Source: Desulfacinum infernum DSM 9756
GTDB taxonomy: Bacteria; Desulfobacterota; Syntrophobacteria; Syntrophobacterales; DSM-9756
NCBI RefSeq assembly: GCF_900129305.1
Contig: NZ_FQVB01000013.1
Span: 62,001 to 126,000 of the forward strand
Length of the DNA stretch: 64,000 nt
Direction: 5' to 3'
How positions within the stretch are numbered: the stretch's first letter is position 1; every line of letters starts with the position of its first letter. The position numbers and the translations under genes were made by a program. Of the stretch, positions 37,144 to 45,057 are shown piece after piece. Under the pieces are notes generated by a model, which saw only the letters and a list, made by a program, of their open reading frames with translations, searched no databases and was not told the DNA's origin.

Positions 37144-37608
37144 ATGGAAGCCGTAATCATCACCTTTCACATCATCGCCTGCCTGGCCCTGATCTTCATC
37201 GTGCTGCTCCAGACGGGCCGGGGAGCGGAAATCGGCGCCGTCTTCGGCGGCAGTTCCCAGACCCTTTTCGGAAGCACCGGAGGGACCACCTTCCTGGGAA
37301 AACTCACGACCCTGGCTGCCGTGGTCTTCATGCTCACCTGCCTGGGCCTCACCTACCTTTCGGGAAAGCCCAGCACCGAATCCGTCATGGACAAGGTTCC
37401 GGCCAAGGAAGAACCGGCCCTGCCGGAAGCCAAGCCGGTGCAGCCGGCGGCTTCGACCCAGGTGCCCGCGGCCGTTCCCGTGAAGGCGGCTCAGAGCGAG
37501 ACCCCGGAAAAACCGGAAGCCGCGCCGGCGGCCCAGCAGGAGGCGGCTCCGGCTGCGTCGCAAACCCAATCGGGAGGTGACACGGCGGGAGAAAAGCCCG
37601 CCAATTAG
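37144..37608 (+). CDS. secG: SecG preprotein translocase subunit with long C-terminal tail
   Basis: 154 residues. Two membrane segments (residues 1-20 and about 52-72) flank the SecG loop QTGRGAEIGAVFGGSSQTLF. The last 75 residues are an Ala/Pro/Glu-rich tail, longer than the family core and of low complexity. It is part of the SecYEG channel in the inner membrane. The stop is just before the tRNA promoter. Confidence 0.93.
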   Translation: MEAVIITFHIIACLALIFIVLLQTGRGAEIGAVFGGSSQTLFGSTGGTTFLGKLTTLAAVVFMLTCLGLTYLSGKPSTESVMDKVPAKEEPALPEAKPVQPAASTQVPAAVPVKAAQSETPEKPEAAPAAQQEAAPAASQTQSGGDTAGEKPAN

Positions 37609-37611
37609 CTC

Positions 37612-37639
37612 TTTACATGAACGGCGAAATGGGTATAAT
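37612..37639 (+). promoter_or_regulatory. Promoter of tRNA-Leu
   Basis: -35 TTTACA (37612-37617), 16-bp spacer, perfect -10 TATAAT (37634-37639). The tRNA begins 22 bases later. Confidence 0.75.
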
Positions 37640-37660
37640 CCCCTTCGCTTTCAGCCACGT

Positions 37661-37746
37661 GCCGAAGTGGTGGAACTTGGTAGACACGCCATCTTGAGGG
37701 GGTGGTGGGGCGACCCGTGCCGGTTCGAGTCCGGCCTTCGGCACCA
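37661..37746 (+). tRNA. tRNA-Leu, anticodon GAG
   Basis: 86 bases including the encoded CCA. The acceptor arms GCCGAAG and CTTCGGC pair fully; the anticodon loop TTGAGGG gives GAG; the long variable arm is that of a class II tRNA; the T arm GCCGG-TTCGAGT-CCGGC is perfect. It reads CUC/CUU leucine codons. Confidence 0.97.
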
Positions 37747-37760
37747 GAGAGGCCTTCCCG

Positions 37761-37794
37761 AGGCCACAATCCCGAAAGGATTGCGGCCTTTTTC
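37761..37794 (+). terminator. Terminator of tRNA-Leu
   Basis: AGGCCACAATCC pairs with GGATTGCGGCCT with a single mismatch around a CGAAA loop, followed by a T-run (CCTTTTTC). Confidence 0.88.
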
Positions 37795-37894
37795 TTGCCC
37801 CCGGCGCACCCTCCCTCAAGTTCACGGGAGTTTTTGCCGATACCTGCTTTCGACGGCATAAGGAGCCGAAGAGGGCATCCATCGGCTAAGGACC

Positions 37895-38280
37895 AGGAGG
37901 CTGTCCGGGAACTCCGCCACCCGTCACTCCCGCTCAAGCGGGAGTCCATAAATCACGGACGGCCCGTGACAACGAAGAATGAAAGGCCCCTTTGGGATGC
38001 AGGCCCCTGTAGGGGCGAATGATCATTCGCCCCTACAGGCCGAGCGCACGAACGGAACGAGGCGGCGTTTCATATAGATTTACGGGAAATTCTGGATCCC
38101 CGCTTTTCTCGTAGCGCAGCCCTTCAGGGCTGCGGTGGAATCCCCGGAGGCCGGAGGGCCCATCGGGTGTTGCCCGTCATTTGCGATGGCCCCTTTTCGC
38201 TGGGCTGAAGCCCCGCGGCTACGAAAGAAGACGGATCCCTTATCGATCAATGAAGGAGACGTGTTCTCGGACGGGCACTA
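37895..38280. repeat. Repeat cluster before bcsA (types D-part, B, A)
   Basis: The shared ends AGGAGGCTGTCCGGGAA (37895-37911) and TTCTCGGACGGGCAC (38264-38278) enclose a partial type D arm (CGTCACTCCCGC, 37923-37951), a complete inverted 95-bp type B element (37979-38073) and a type A interior (38108-38224). The middle arm of this type A copy pairs GGGCCCATCG with CGATGGCCCC. It fills most of the 553-bp gap after the tRNA; no gene seen. Confidence 0.75.
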
Positions 38281-38299
38281 GGAAAAGGAATCTTTCGGC

Positions 38300-40450
38300 A
38301 TGCTCCCGAACACCCTGCGAGGGTCCCTGAAAAAGGAAAGCGCGGAGCGCTGGATCCTGTGGACGGCCCTGGCCGTCCTGTGGGCCTACATCGCCTACGC
38401 GGCCGGCATCTACCTGGAACTGGAGGACCAGGTTCTGGTGGGCTGGGGGCTTTTCGCCGTCCTGTGGGCGGCGGTGCGTCGGAACGGGCGGAGCGTCCCG
38501 TTTCGGATCTTCATCCTCCTCTTGAGCGCCTTTCTTTCACTGCGCTACTGGATGTTCCGCACCTTCGAGACGCTCAGCTACACCGGCCCGTGGGACTGCG
38601 TGGGCATGCTCCTCCTTTACGGCGCGGAAACCTACGGCATCGGAATCCACCTGCTGGGGCTTTTCGTCAACATCTGGCCGCTGGAAAGAAACGGGGAGCC
38701 GCCTCTTCCCGAGGATCCCTCCCAATACCCCGCGGTGGACATCCTGATTCCCACCTACGACGAGCCCGAGGAGATCATTCGCACCACGGCCGTGGCCTGT
38801 ACCCTCATCGACTACCCCAAGGACAAGTTCCACGTCTACATCCTGGACGACGGCGGCACGGTGGCCCGCAGGAACGATCCGGACCCGGAGAAGGCCCGGG
38901 CCGCGCGGATCAGGCATGAACGCCTCAAGAAGCTGGCGGAAGAGATCGGCGTGCACTACATGGCCCGGGACGAGAACGGAAAAGCCAAGGCGGGCAACAT
39001 CAACGCCGCCCTGCAGTGTCTCTGTTCCGCCGACGGCTTCAATGCGGAGAGGAAAAGCCTTACCTGCCTCAATGCGGACATCCGGCGATCGTGCAGCGAC
39101 CTCATCCTCATCCTGGACTGCGACCACGTTCCCACCCGGGATATTCTCAAGCGCACGGTGCCCTACTTCCTCCGGGACGAGAAGCTCTTCCTGGTGCAAA
39201 CCCCGCACTTTTTCATCAACCCCGGCCCCGTGGAAAAGAACCTGGGCCTCCACGGCGTTCTGCCCGGCGAAAACGTGATGTTCTATCGGCGCATCCACCC
39301 CGGGCTCGATTTCTGGAACGCGTCCTTTTTCTGCGGCTCGGCGGCGCTCTTGCGCCGATCGTTCCTGGCCGAAGTGGGCGGCATCCAGGGAGAGACCATC
39401 ACGGAAGATGCGGAGACGGCCCTGGAGCTTCACCGGCGCGGGTACCGAAGCGTTTACGTGAACCAGCCCATGGTCTGCGGCCTGTCTCCGGAAACCTTCG
39501 ACGCCTTCATCCTGCAGCGATCCCGCTGGGCCCAGGGCATGGTCCAGATCTTTCTTCTGAAAAACCCGCTGTTGGCCAAGGGGCTGAGCCTCCAGCAGAA
39601 GCTTTCCTATCTCAATTCCTGTCTCTTCTGGTTTTTCGGCCTGGCCCGCATCCTCTTCTTCCTGGCGCCCCTGGCCTACCTCTTTTTCGGGCTGCGGGTC
39701 TACAACGCCTCGGTGGTCCAGGTGATCGCCTACGCGCTGCCTCACCTTTTCGGCTCCGTGGCAACGGCCCACTACCTCTATGGGGACGTGCGCCACACCT
39801 TCTTTTCCGAATTCTTCGAAACCGTCCAAAGCATCTATCTGCTGCCGGCGATCCTTTCCACCTTCAAGAACCCCAGGGCCCCGCAGTTCAAGGTGACTCC
39901 CAAGGGGGGAGGGCTTGCGGCGGACGCCCCCAGCCCCCTGGGCTATCCCTTCTATGGGATGCTGGTGCTGGCCGTCCTGGGGATGGCGGCGGGCTACCTC
40001 CGCTGGGGCGCCTTTCCCCAGGAGCGCGATGTGATCCTCATCTGCCTCTTCTGGAACCTGTACAACCTGGCCATCATCCTGCTCTGTCTGGGGGCGTCCT
40101 GGGAGCTGCACCAGTGGCGCCGCCATCACCGGGTGGTGACCCATGAGCCCGCAACGGTCCGCACCGCTGACGGCCGGACGCTTCCTGCGCGCATCGCGGA
40201 TCTTTCCCTGGGCGGGGTGGGCCTCCGCCTGGCGCCTTCGGACGTGGAGGGATTGAGTCCCGGCGACCTTCTCACTCTCGAGGCCCGGGACAGTTCCCAG
40301 AGGGAATACGCCCTGGCGGTCCGGATCCAGCGGATCGGCGGCTCGGGAAAGGGCTCCCGTCGGGAATGCATGGTGGGATGCCGATGGGCGGAGGACGATC
40401 TACAGGCCTTCGCCGACCGGGTGGGCTTTATCTATGGAGACAGCGAGTGA
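38300..40450 (+). CDS. bcsA: Cellulose synthase catalytic subunit with PilZ domain
   Basis: 716 residues, inner membrane. N-terminal membrane helices, then the GT2 domain from about residue 145 (VDILIPTYDEPEEI) with DDGG (about 183), DCDH (about 273), TED (about 368) and QRSRWAQG (about 405), i.e. the full D,D,D,QxxRW set for UDP-glucose polymerisation. More helices follow, then a PilZ domain from about residue 607 (RRHHR, DLSLGGVGL) that binds cyclic di-GMP and relieves autoinhibition. The ATG has an AAAGGAA site. First gene of bcsA-bcsB-bcsZ-TPR-bcsC. Confidence 0.95.
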   Translation: MLPNTLRGSLKKESAERWILWTALAVLWAYIAYAAGIYLELEDQVLVGWGLFAVLWAAVRRNGRSVPFRIFILLLSAFLSLRYWMFRTFETLSYTGPWDCVGMLLLYGAETYGIGIHLLGLFVNIWPLERNGEPPLPEDPSQYPAVDILIPTYDEPEEIIRTTAVACTLIDYPKDKFHVYILDDGGTVARRNDPDPEKARAARIRHERLKKLAEEIGVHYMARDENGKAKAGNINAALQCLCSADGFNAERKSLTCLNADIRRSCSDLILILDCDHVPTRDILKRTVPYFLRDEKLFLVQTPHFFINPGPVEKNLGLHGVLPGENVMFYRRIHPGLDFWNASFFCGSAALLRRSFLAEVGGIQGETITEDAETALELHRRGYRSVYVNQPMVCGLSPETFDAFILQRSRWAQGMVQIFLLKNPLLAKGLSLQQKLSYLNSCLFWFFGLARILFFLAPLAYLFFGLRVYNASVVQVIAYALPHLFGSVATAHYLYGDVRHTFFSEFFETVQSIYLLPAILSTFKNPRAPQFKVTPKGGGLAADAPSPLGYPFYGMLVLAVLGMAAGYLRWGAFPQERDVILICLFWNLYNLAIILLCLGASWELHQWRRHHRVVTHEPATVRTADGRTLPARIADLSLGGVGLRLAPSDVEGLSPGDLLTLEARDSSQREYALAVRIQRIGGSGKGSRRECMVGCRWAEDDLQAFADRVGFIYGDSE

Positions 40451-40605
40451 TGGCGGCGCTTTTGGGAAACCGGTCCCCGGACCCGTCCGGCTCTTTGGAG
40501 CGGCTACGGACTGCTGCTGGGAGCCGGCCTTCGCCGGGCTTTTCAATATGGCGCAGGAACCTGCCGATTGTTGGCGGAACGCATGAGGAGGATGACGGGA
40601 GCGCT

Positions 40606-42900
40606 ATGGATACGAGGATTCAAGAAAGAGGAAAAGGCTTTGTGACGGGGGCCGCCCGGGTTCTGCTCGCGGTGGTCGTGTGGCAGCTCTTGGCCCTGAC
40701 GGCCTGGGCCGCTTCGGAGGTGGAACCGGTTCGGCTTCGGGTTCCCCTGCCCCAGTTGGTTCCCGTATCCGTCCACAAGCTCCAGGGGGCTTACAGCGGT
40801 TTTGACGTGAGCCTTCCCGTTCCCGAACGGTGGGACGTCCGGGAGGCCGTACTCACCTTCCCTTACGTGAACTCCACGGCCCTGCTCCGGGAAAATTCGC
40901 GGCTCGTCGTGGAACTGAACGGGCATCCCCTGGCCCAGGTGGTCCTGGATCCCCTTTCTCCTGAAGGAAGAGTTTCGGTGCGGCTGCCGGCCCGGCTTCT
41001 GACCCCCGGTTACAACGAACTGTCCTTCAAGGTGAGCCAGCATTACGCGCTGGAGTGCGAAGACCCCACCGCCCCGGAACTGTGGACCACCCTCAAGCTG
41101 GACGAAGCCGTTCTGGACTGGACCGTGTCCTTGAAGCCCGTTCCGCTTCGGCTCAGCGCCCTTCCCACCGTCGTCTTCGATCCGGCCAATCCCCGGCCGG
41201 AAAAGGTCCACATCGCCGTGGCCTCCCCGTCCGCGAAGGATGCCGAGCGGGCCGTCATGGCGGCGTCCGCGGCGGCGCTTCGGTTTTCCTACCGGCCCGT
41301 GGAGTTTTCCGTGTCCGACCGGCTGGAGCCAGGGAGGGACAACGTGCTGGTGGGAACCCCCGACTTTCTCCCCCGCATCCTGGGAGACGCCGCACCGAAG
41401 CCGGATGGCGCCTACCTGGAAGTGCGCCACATGCCGGGGCTGGACGGGAGCGAAGACGATGCCCGGGGCGGTGTGGACCCCACCCACGCTCTCATCCTGG
41501 TGAGCGGACCGGATGAGGCCGCCGTGGAAAAGGCCCTCCGGGCCCTGGCCTTCCTCTCCTTTCCCTTTCCCGACACGGCCTCCACCATCGTTCAGGAGGT
41601 GCGGCTCCCTCAGGTCGGGCCGTACGAAGCCCGCGGCATGCTCCGGCTGGACCGTACCTACACCTTTCAGGACTTGGGCTTTTCCAGCGTCACCTTTCGG
41701 GGATACCGGCCGGCGCCGTCCGTCCTCCGGTTCCGGCTGCCGTCCGACATCCTGATCAAGCCCCACAAGTACGCCGCTTTGTCCCTGCACGTGGCCTATA
41801 GCGCCGGCATGCGGGAAGATTCCGTGCTGACGCTCTTTCTCAACGGAAAGTTCTTTTCCTCCATTCCACTGAGCGAAAAGGCGGGCGCCAGCTACGAAGG
41901 CTACAGCATCAGCTTCCCCACGTACCTGCTGCGGCCCGGGGACAACGAACTGGCATTCCACGCGGTGCTCACGCCTCTGATCACAGGGCAGTGCGCCCAG
42001 GTCCAGACGCAACATCTGCTGCTCACCGTCTTCGACGACTCCACGCTCCACGTGCCCGGTATCTCCCACTGGGCGGAGCTTCCCGATCTGGGCCTCTTCT
42101 TCAAGGACGGATTCCCCTTCGCAAGAATTCCGGACGGGCGGGAAGCGGCGCTCTATCTTCCGCAGGCGGATTTCGCCGCCCTGGAGGCGGCCGTCAACCT
42201 GGTGGGGCTCATGAGCCAGAAGACGGGCTATCCGCCGGTGGGCCTCCGGGTGCGGGACGCTCTTCCCAAGGAGCCGTCGGTGAACGTGATCGCCGTGGGG
42301 TCCTTGGACGCCCTTCCCGGGGATCTTCTCCAGTCCGCCCCCTATCACCTGGTCCAGCCGGTCCGGGCTTCCTACCCGGTAGCCTCCCCGCCTCGCAGCG
42401 AATCTCCCGAAGGGGAGGGGTGGATCAACCGGTGGCTGAGGCGCGCGCTGGGCCGATTCTCCAGGCCCCAGGAATCCCCGGTGGTCCGGTTCGCCCGGGC
42501 GGATCAGACCGGAGGGCTTTCCCCGGACCGGGCGGCCCTCATGGAATACCGCCTTCCCGGCACGTCGGACAGGACGCTCCTGGTGCTCACGGCCCACGAT
42601 GCCAAGACCGTCGCCCGGGCGGCCCGATCTCTTTGGGACTTCGAAACCCAGGGAGCATGCCGCGGGGACCTGGCTCTCTTCGACTGGGAAGGTCCCAGGA
42701 CCCGCGTGCAGAGCCTCCGGGTGAGCCAAACGTACCGGGTGGGCAGTCTGACCCCGTTGACCCGGTTGGACTTCTTCGTCTACACCTATCCATGGGCCTT
42801 CGCCCTGTCGGTGCTCGCGGCCCTGGCCCTGGTGAGTTACCTCGTGTATCGTCTGCTCAGGCGGTATCGTCGGAGGCGATTGGGTGAATCGGAGGCTTAG
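40606..42900 (+). CDS. bcsB: Cellulose synthase accessory subunit BcsB
   Basis: 764 residues, periplasmic with a C-terminal membrane anchor (residues about 722-745, WAFALSVLAALALVSYLVY), the usual BcsB topology. ATG 40606 gives a signal peptide (GAARVLLAVVVWQLLALTAW); an in-frame ATG at 40450 that overlaps the bcsA stop is possible but would put 52 unconserved-looking residues before the signal. Jellyroll and flavodoxin-like repeats (YNELSFKVSQHYALECEDP, NELAFHAVLTPLITGQCAQ) match BcsB. It guides the glucan across the periplasm. Confidence 0.9.
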   Translation: MDTRIQERGKGFVTGAARVLLAVVVWQLLALTAWAASEVEPVRLRVPLPQLVPVSVHKLQGAYSGFDVSLPVPERWDVREAVLTFPYVNSTALLRENSRLVVELNGHPLAQVVLDPLSPEGRVSVRLPARLLTPGYNELSFKVSQHYALECEDPTAPELWTTLKLDEAVLDWTVSLKPVPLRLSALPTVVFDPANPRPEKVHIAVASPSAKDAERAVMAASAAALRFSYRPVEFSVSDRLEPGRDNVLVGTPDFLPRILGDAAPKPDGAYLEVRHMPGLDGSEDDARGGVDPTHALILVSGPDEAAVEKALRALAFLSFPFPDTASTIVQEVRLPQVGPYEARGMLRLDRTYTFQDLGFSSVTFRGYRPAPSVLRFRLPSDILIKPHKYAALSLHVAYSAGMREDSVLTLFLNGKFFSSIPLSEKAGASYEGYSISFPTYLLRPGDNELAFHAVLTPLITGQCAQVQTQHLLLTVFDDSTLHVPGISHWAELPDLGLFFKDGFPFARIPDGREAALYLPQADFAALEAAVNLVGLMSQKTGYPPVGLRVRDALPKEPSVNVIAVGSLDALPGDLLQSAPYHLVQPVRASYPVASPPRSESPEGEGWINRWLRRALGRFSRPQESPVVRFARADQTGGLSPDRAALMEYRLPGTSDRTLLVLTAHDAKTVARAARSLWDFETQGACRGDLALFDWEGPRTRVQSLRVSQTYRVGSLTPLTRLDFFVYTYPWAFALSVLAALALVSYLVYRLLRRYRRRRLGESEA

Positions 42901-43939
42901 CCGGATCGCGGTTCTCATGGCGGCGGTTTTCATGGCGGCGGTTCCCGATGGAGCCCGGGCCCTGGACCGGGCGCTTTGGGATGCCTACAAGGCCCGCTTT
43001 GTGGCGGAAGACGGCCGGGTCATCGACCGGGGAAACCGGAAGATGAGCCATTCGGAAGGGCAGGGCTACGGCCTGATCCTGGCCGTGGCCGCCGACGACC
43101 GCCCGGCCTTCGAGCGGATTCGCCGGTGGACCCGGGACAACCTGCAGGTGCGCGGCGGGGACCGGCTCCTGGCCTGGGCCTGGGGGCTGAGGCCCAACGG
43201 GGAATGGGGCGTGGTGGATTACAACAACGCCACGGACGGAGACCTGCTCACGGCCTACGGGCTGCTGCTGGCCTTCGAGCGCTGGAAGGATCCCGCCTGG
43301 CGAGCGGAGGCGCTGGAGCTGGCCGCGGCCGTCAAGAAGCACCTGGTGGTGGAAACCGGGGGTGTTCCCGTTCTTCTTCCCGGCTACTACGGCTTCGAAA
43401 GGGACGGCGCCCTGGTGGTGAATCCGGCCTACTACGTCTATCCCGCCCTGGAAGCCGTCGCCCGCCACGATCCCGACCCGATCTGGAAGGAGATTCTCCG
43501 GGGCGGTCTGGACCTTTTGGACCGGGCGCGCCGCCTGCCGTGGAACCTTCCGCCCGACTGGATCCTGGTGCGCCCCGACGGCCTGGACGTCTTTCGGGAA
43601 AGGAGTTCCCGGTTCGGCTACGAAGCCGTGCGGGTTCCCCTGTATCTGGCCTGGGCGGGCCGCGGGGAGGCCCTGAAGCCCTGGAATGGGGTGCTGGATT
43701 GGTTCGAAAAGACCGGGGTCCTTCCCCTGTGGGTGGACGTGGCGGACCCGGCCGTGTCCCTTGTCGAAGCCCCCGGGGGATTCTACGCCGTGTGGGCCGC
43801 GGCCGCCGAGCGGCTGGGCCGGCCGAAGACGGCCGAGAGGCTCCGGAGCCGCGCCCGGGAACAACTCGCCCGGGAAAAGGACGACTACTATTCGGCGACC
43901 CTGCATCTCCTGAGCCTGCGGGCCCTGGAAACCCCGTAG
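42884..43939 (+). CDS. bcsZ: Endo-beta-1,4-glucanase, glycosyl hydrolase family 8
   Basis: 351 residues with a signal peptide (MNRRLSRIAVLMAAVFMAAV). The GH8 catalytic Glu58 is in SHSEGQGYGL, and the second conserved acidic region is NNATDGDLLTAYGLL. GTG 42884 follows CGGAGG by 8 bases and overlaps the bcsB end by 17 bases. In bcs operons this periplasmic cellulase trims or untangles nascent cellulose. The coupling to bcsB supports membership in the cellulose operon. Confidence 0.92.
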   Translation: MNRRLSRIAVLMAAVFMAAVPDGARALDRALWDAYKARFVAEDGRVIDRGNRKMSHSEGQGYGLILAVAADDRPAFERIRRWTRDNLQVRGGDRLLAWAWGLRPNGEWGVVDYNNATDGDLLTAYGLLLAFERWKDPAWRAEALELAAAVKKHLVVETGGVPVLLPGYYGFERDGALVVNPAYYVYPALEAVARHDPDPIWKEILRGGLDLLDRARRLPWNLPPDWILVRPDGLDVFRERSSRFGYEAVRVPLYLAWAGRGEALKPWNGVLDWFEKTGVLPLWVDVADPAVSLVEAPGGFYAVWAAAAERLGRPKTAERLRSRAREQLAREKDDYYSATLHLLSLRALETP

Positions 43940-43956
43940 CGCGATGGCGCCATTTT

Positions 43957-44051
43957 ATGGAAGGCGACCTCCTTCCGTCCAGGCGCGGGGTCTGTAGGGG
44001 TGAATAATCATTCGCCCCTCCATGGGTCTGCTTCCCAAGGGTGCGTTTCAC
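43957..44051. repeat. Family B 95-bp element, copy 3
   Basis: Starts ATGGAAGGCGACC and ends GGTGCGTTTCAC, with the central palindrome (43992-44023) partly decayed on its right arm. The length and internal spacing match the copies at 34720 and 37979 exactly. Confidence 0.75.
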
Positions 44052-44090
44052 CCTTTGCTGTCACGGGATTCCCGTGATGGGGGTAATGCG

Positions 44091-44167
44091 AAAGAGAACC
44101 GCGAATGAACGCGAATAGACGCGAATAAGCCTTTTCAAGGGTAGGGGCGGGGTTTATCCCCGCCCGC
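44091..44167. repeat. GAACGCGAAT microsatellite (family F) and type C palindrome
   Basis: 44091-44131 is a run of GAACGCGAAT-like units; 44141-44167 is a GTAGGGGCGGGG/CCCCGCCC palindrome. Other family F copies: 44961-45001, 49527-49563 (inverted) and 53272-53311. They lie in the 369-bp gap between bcsZ and the TPR gene, where I see no gene. Confidence 0.65.
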
Positions 44168-44308
44168 TCATCACGCGGTGTGAGAGACACCCGAAAAAAA
44201 TCGCTCACTTTGGGAAAATGTTTCTTGGCCCGCTCTTTCATCCATGCGGGATGGCACGGGGAGGGCCATGACCGTTGCGGCGGCCCGCCCCGGGAGGTGG
44301 AGGTATTC

Positions 44309-44944
44309 ATGGCGAAACGAGAATGCACCTTGCCTTACCAGCGAAACGAACGCTCACTTGGGCATGTGGGCGTCCGTCGGCGGTTCTCGGGGGCGGGGCG
44401 CCTGCTGAGCGCTCTGCTGGTTCTGCTGTTCCTGGCGGTGCCGGGGGCCGGCGCCCAGGAAGCCGTCCAGGAGGCGCTGGTCCGTGTGGAAAAGGGACCG
44501 CAGGAACACCTGCTGGCTCCCAGGCCCCTGGAGGCTCCCCCCGAAGCGCCGGAGGAGTCTTCGGAGCGGCCCCGAGCGGCCGCAAGGGACGCATCGGCCC
44601 TCCCGCTTGAAACCATGGGGCCGGCCGCCTCCTCGCTGGACGTTCCCCTCACCCGCCTGGCCATCGCCTGGGGCTACTACAACCAGGGCCGGTACGAAAG
44701 GGCGGCCCGGCTCTTCCAAGCCCTGGTGGAGGACGGCGCGGCCTCCGGCGCGACGGAAGAAGCCCGGCTGGGGCTTTCCTATTGCCTGATCCGGCTGAAC
44801 CGTCTTTCGGAAGCGGCCGAAATCCTGGAGGACCTGGTGCACCGGGAGGTGCGGCTGCAGGAGTCGGCGCCCGCCCTGGTGGAAACCCTGCTGGCCCTCA
44901 AGCGGTACGAAGATGCGGAAAAGTATCTGTCCCTCCTTCCGTAA
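44309..44944 (+). CDS. Small exported TPR protein of the cellulose operon
   Basis: 211 residues, function unknown. ATG 44309 lies after GGAGGTGGAGG and opens a basic region followed by a hydrophobic signal or anchor (LLSALLVLLFLAVPGAGA). A Pro/Glu-rich linker leads to two or three TPR-like helical pairs (LAIAWGYYNQGRYERAARLF). The same motif type (LEIAWWHYREERFQRALALF) opens the mature part of the next gene, so this may be a detached TPR partner of the BcsC-like porin. It lies between bcsZ and bcsC. Confidence 0.7.
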   Translation: MAKRECTLPYQRNERSLGHVGVRRRFSGAGRLLSALLVLLFLAVPGAGAQEAVQEALVRVEKGPQEHLLAPRPLEAPPEAPEESSERPRAAARDASALPLETMGPAASSLDVPLTRLAIAWGYYNQGRYERAARLFQALVEDGAASGATEEARLGLSYCLIRLNRLSEAAEILEDLVHREVRLQESAPALVETLLALKRYEDAEKYLSLLP

Positions 44945-44960
44945 GGCCGCGTGTCAGAGA

Positions 44961-45001
44961 CAAAAAAAACCGCCAATGAACGCAAATGGACGCGGATGAG
45001 C
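44961..45001. repeat. Family F microsatellite copy
   Basis: AACCGCCAATGAACGCAAAT followed by GGACGCGGATGAG, a degenerate copy of the GAACGCGAAT run at 44091. Confidence 0.55.
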
Positions 45002-45057
45002 CTTCTTGTCCTTGTGGGAGCGGCGCGGGACCGGTCATGACCGTTAGGGATTTTCAG

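Noticed and set aside
37577-38022. Open frames of 94-114 codons on both strands around the tRNA
   Set aside because: They read through tRNA-Leu, its terminator and repeat elements.
40450-40605. Earlier in-frame start for bcsB overlapping the bcsA stop
   Set aside because: Would place 52 residues of non-conserved character ahead of a normal signal peptide; kept only as an alternative.
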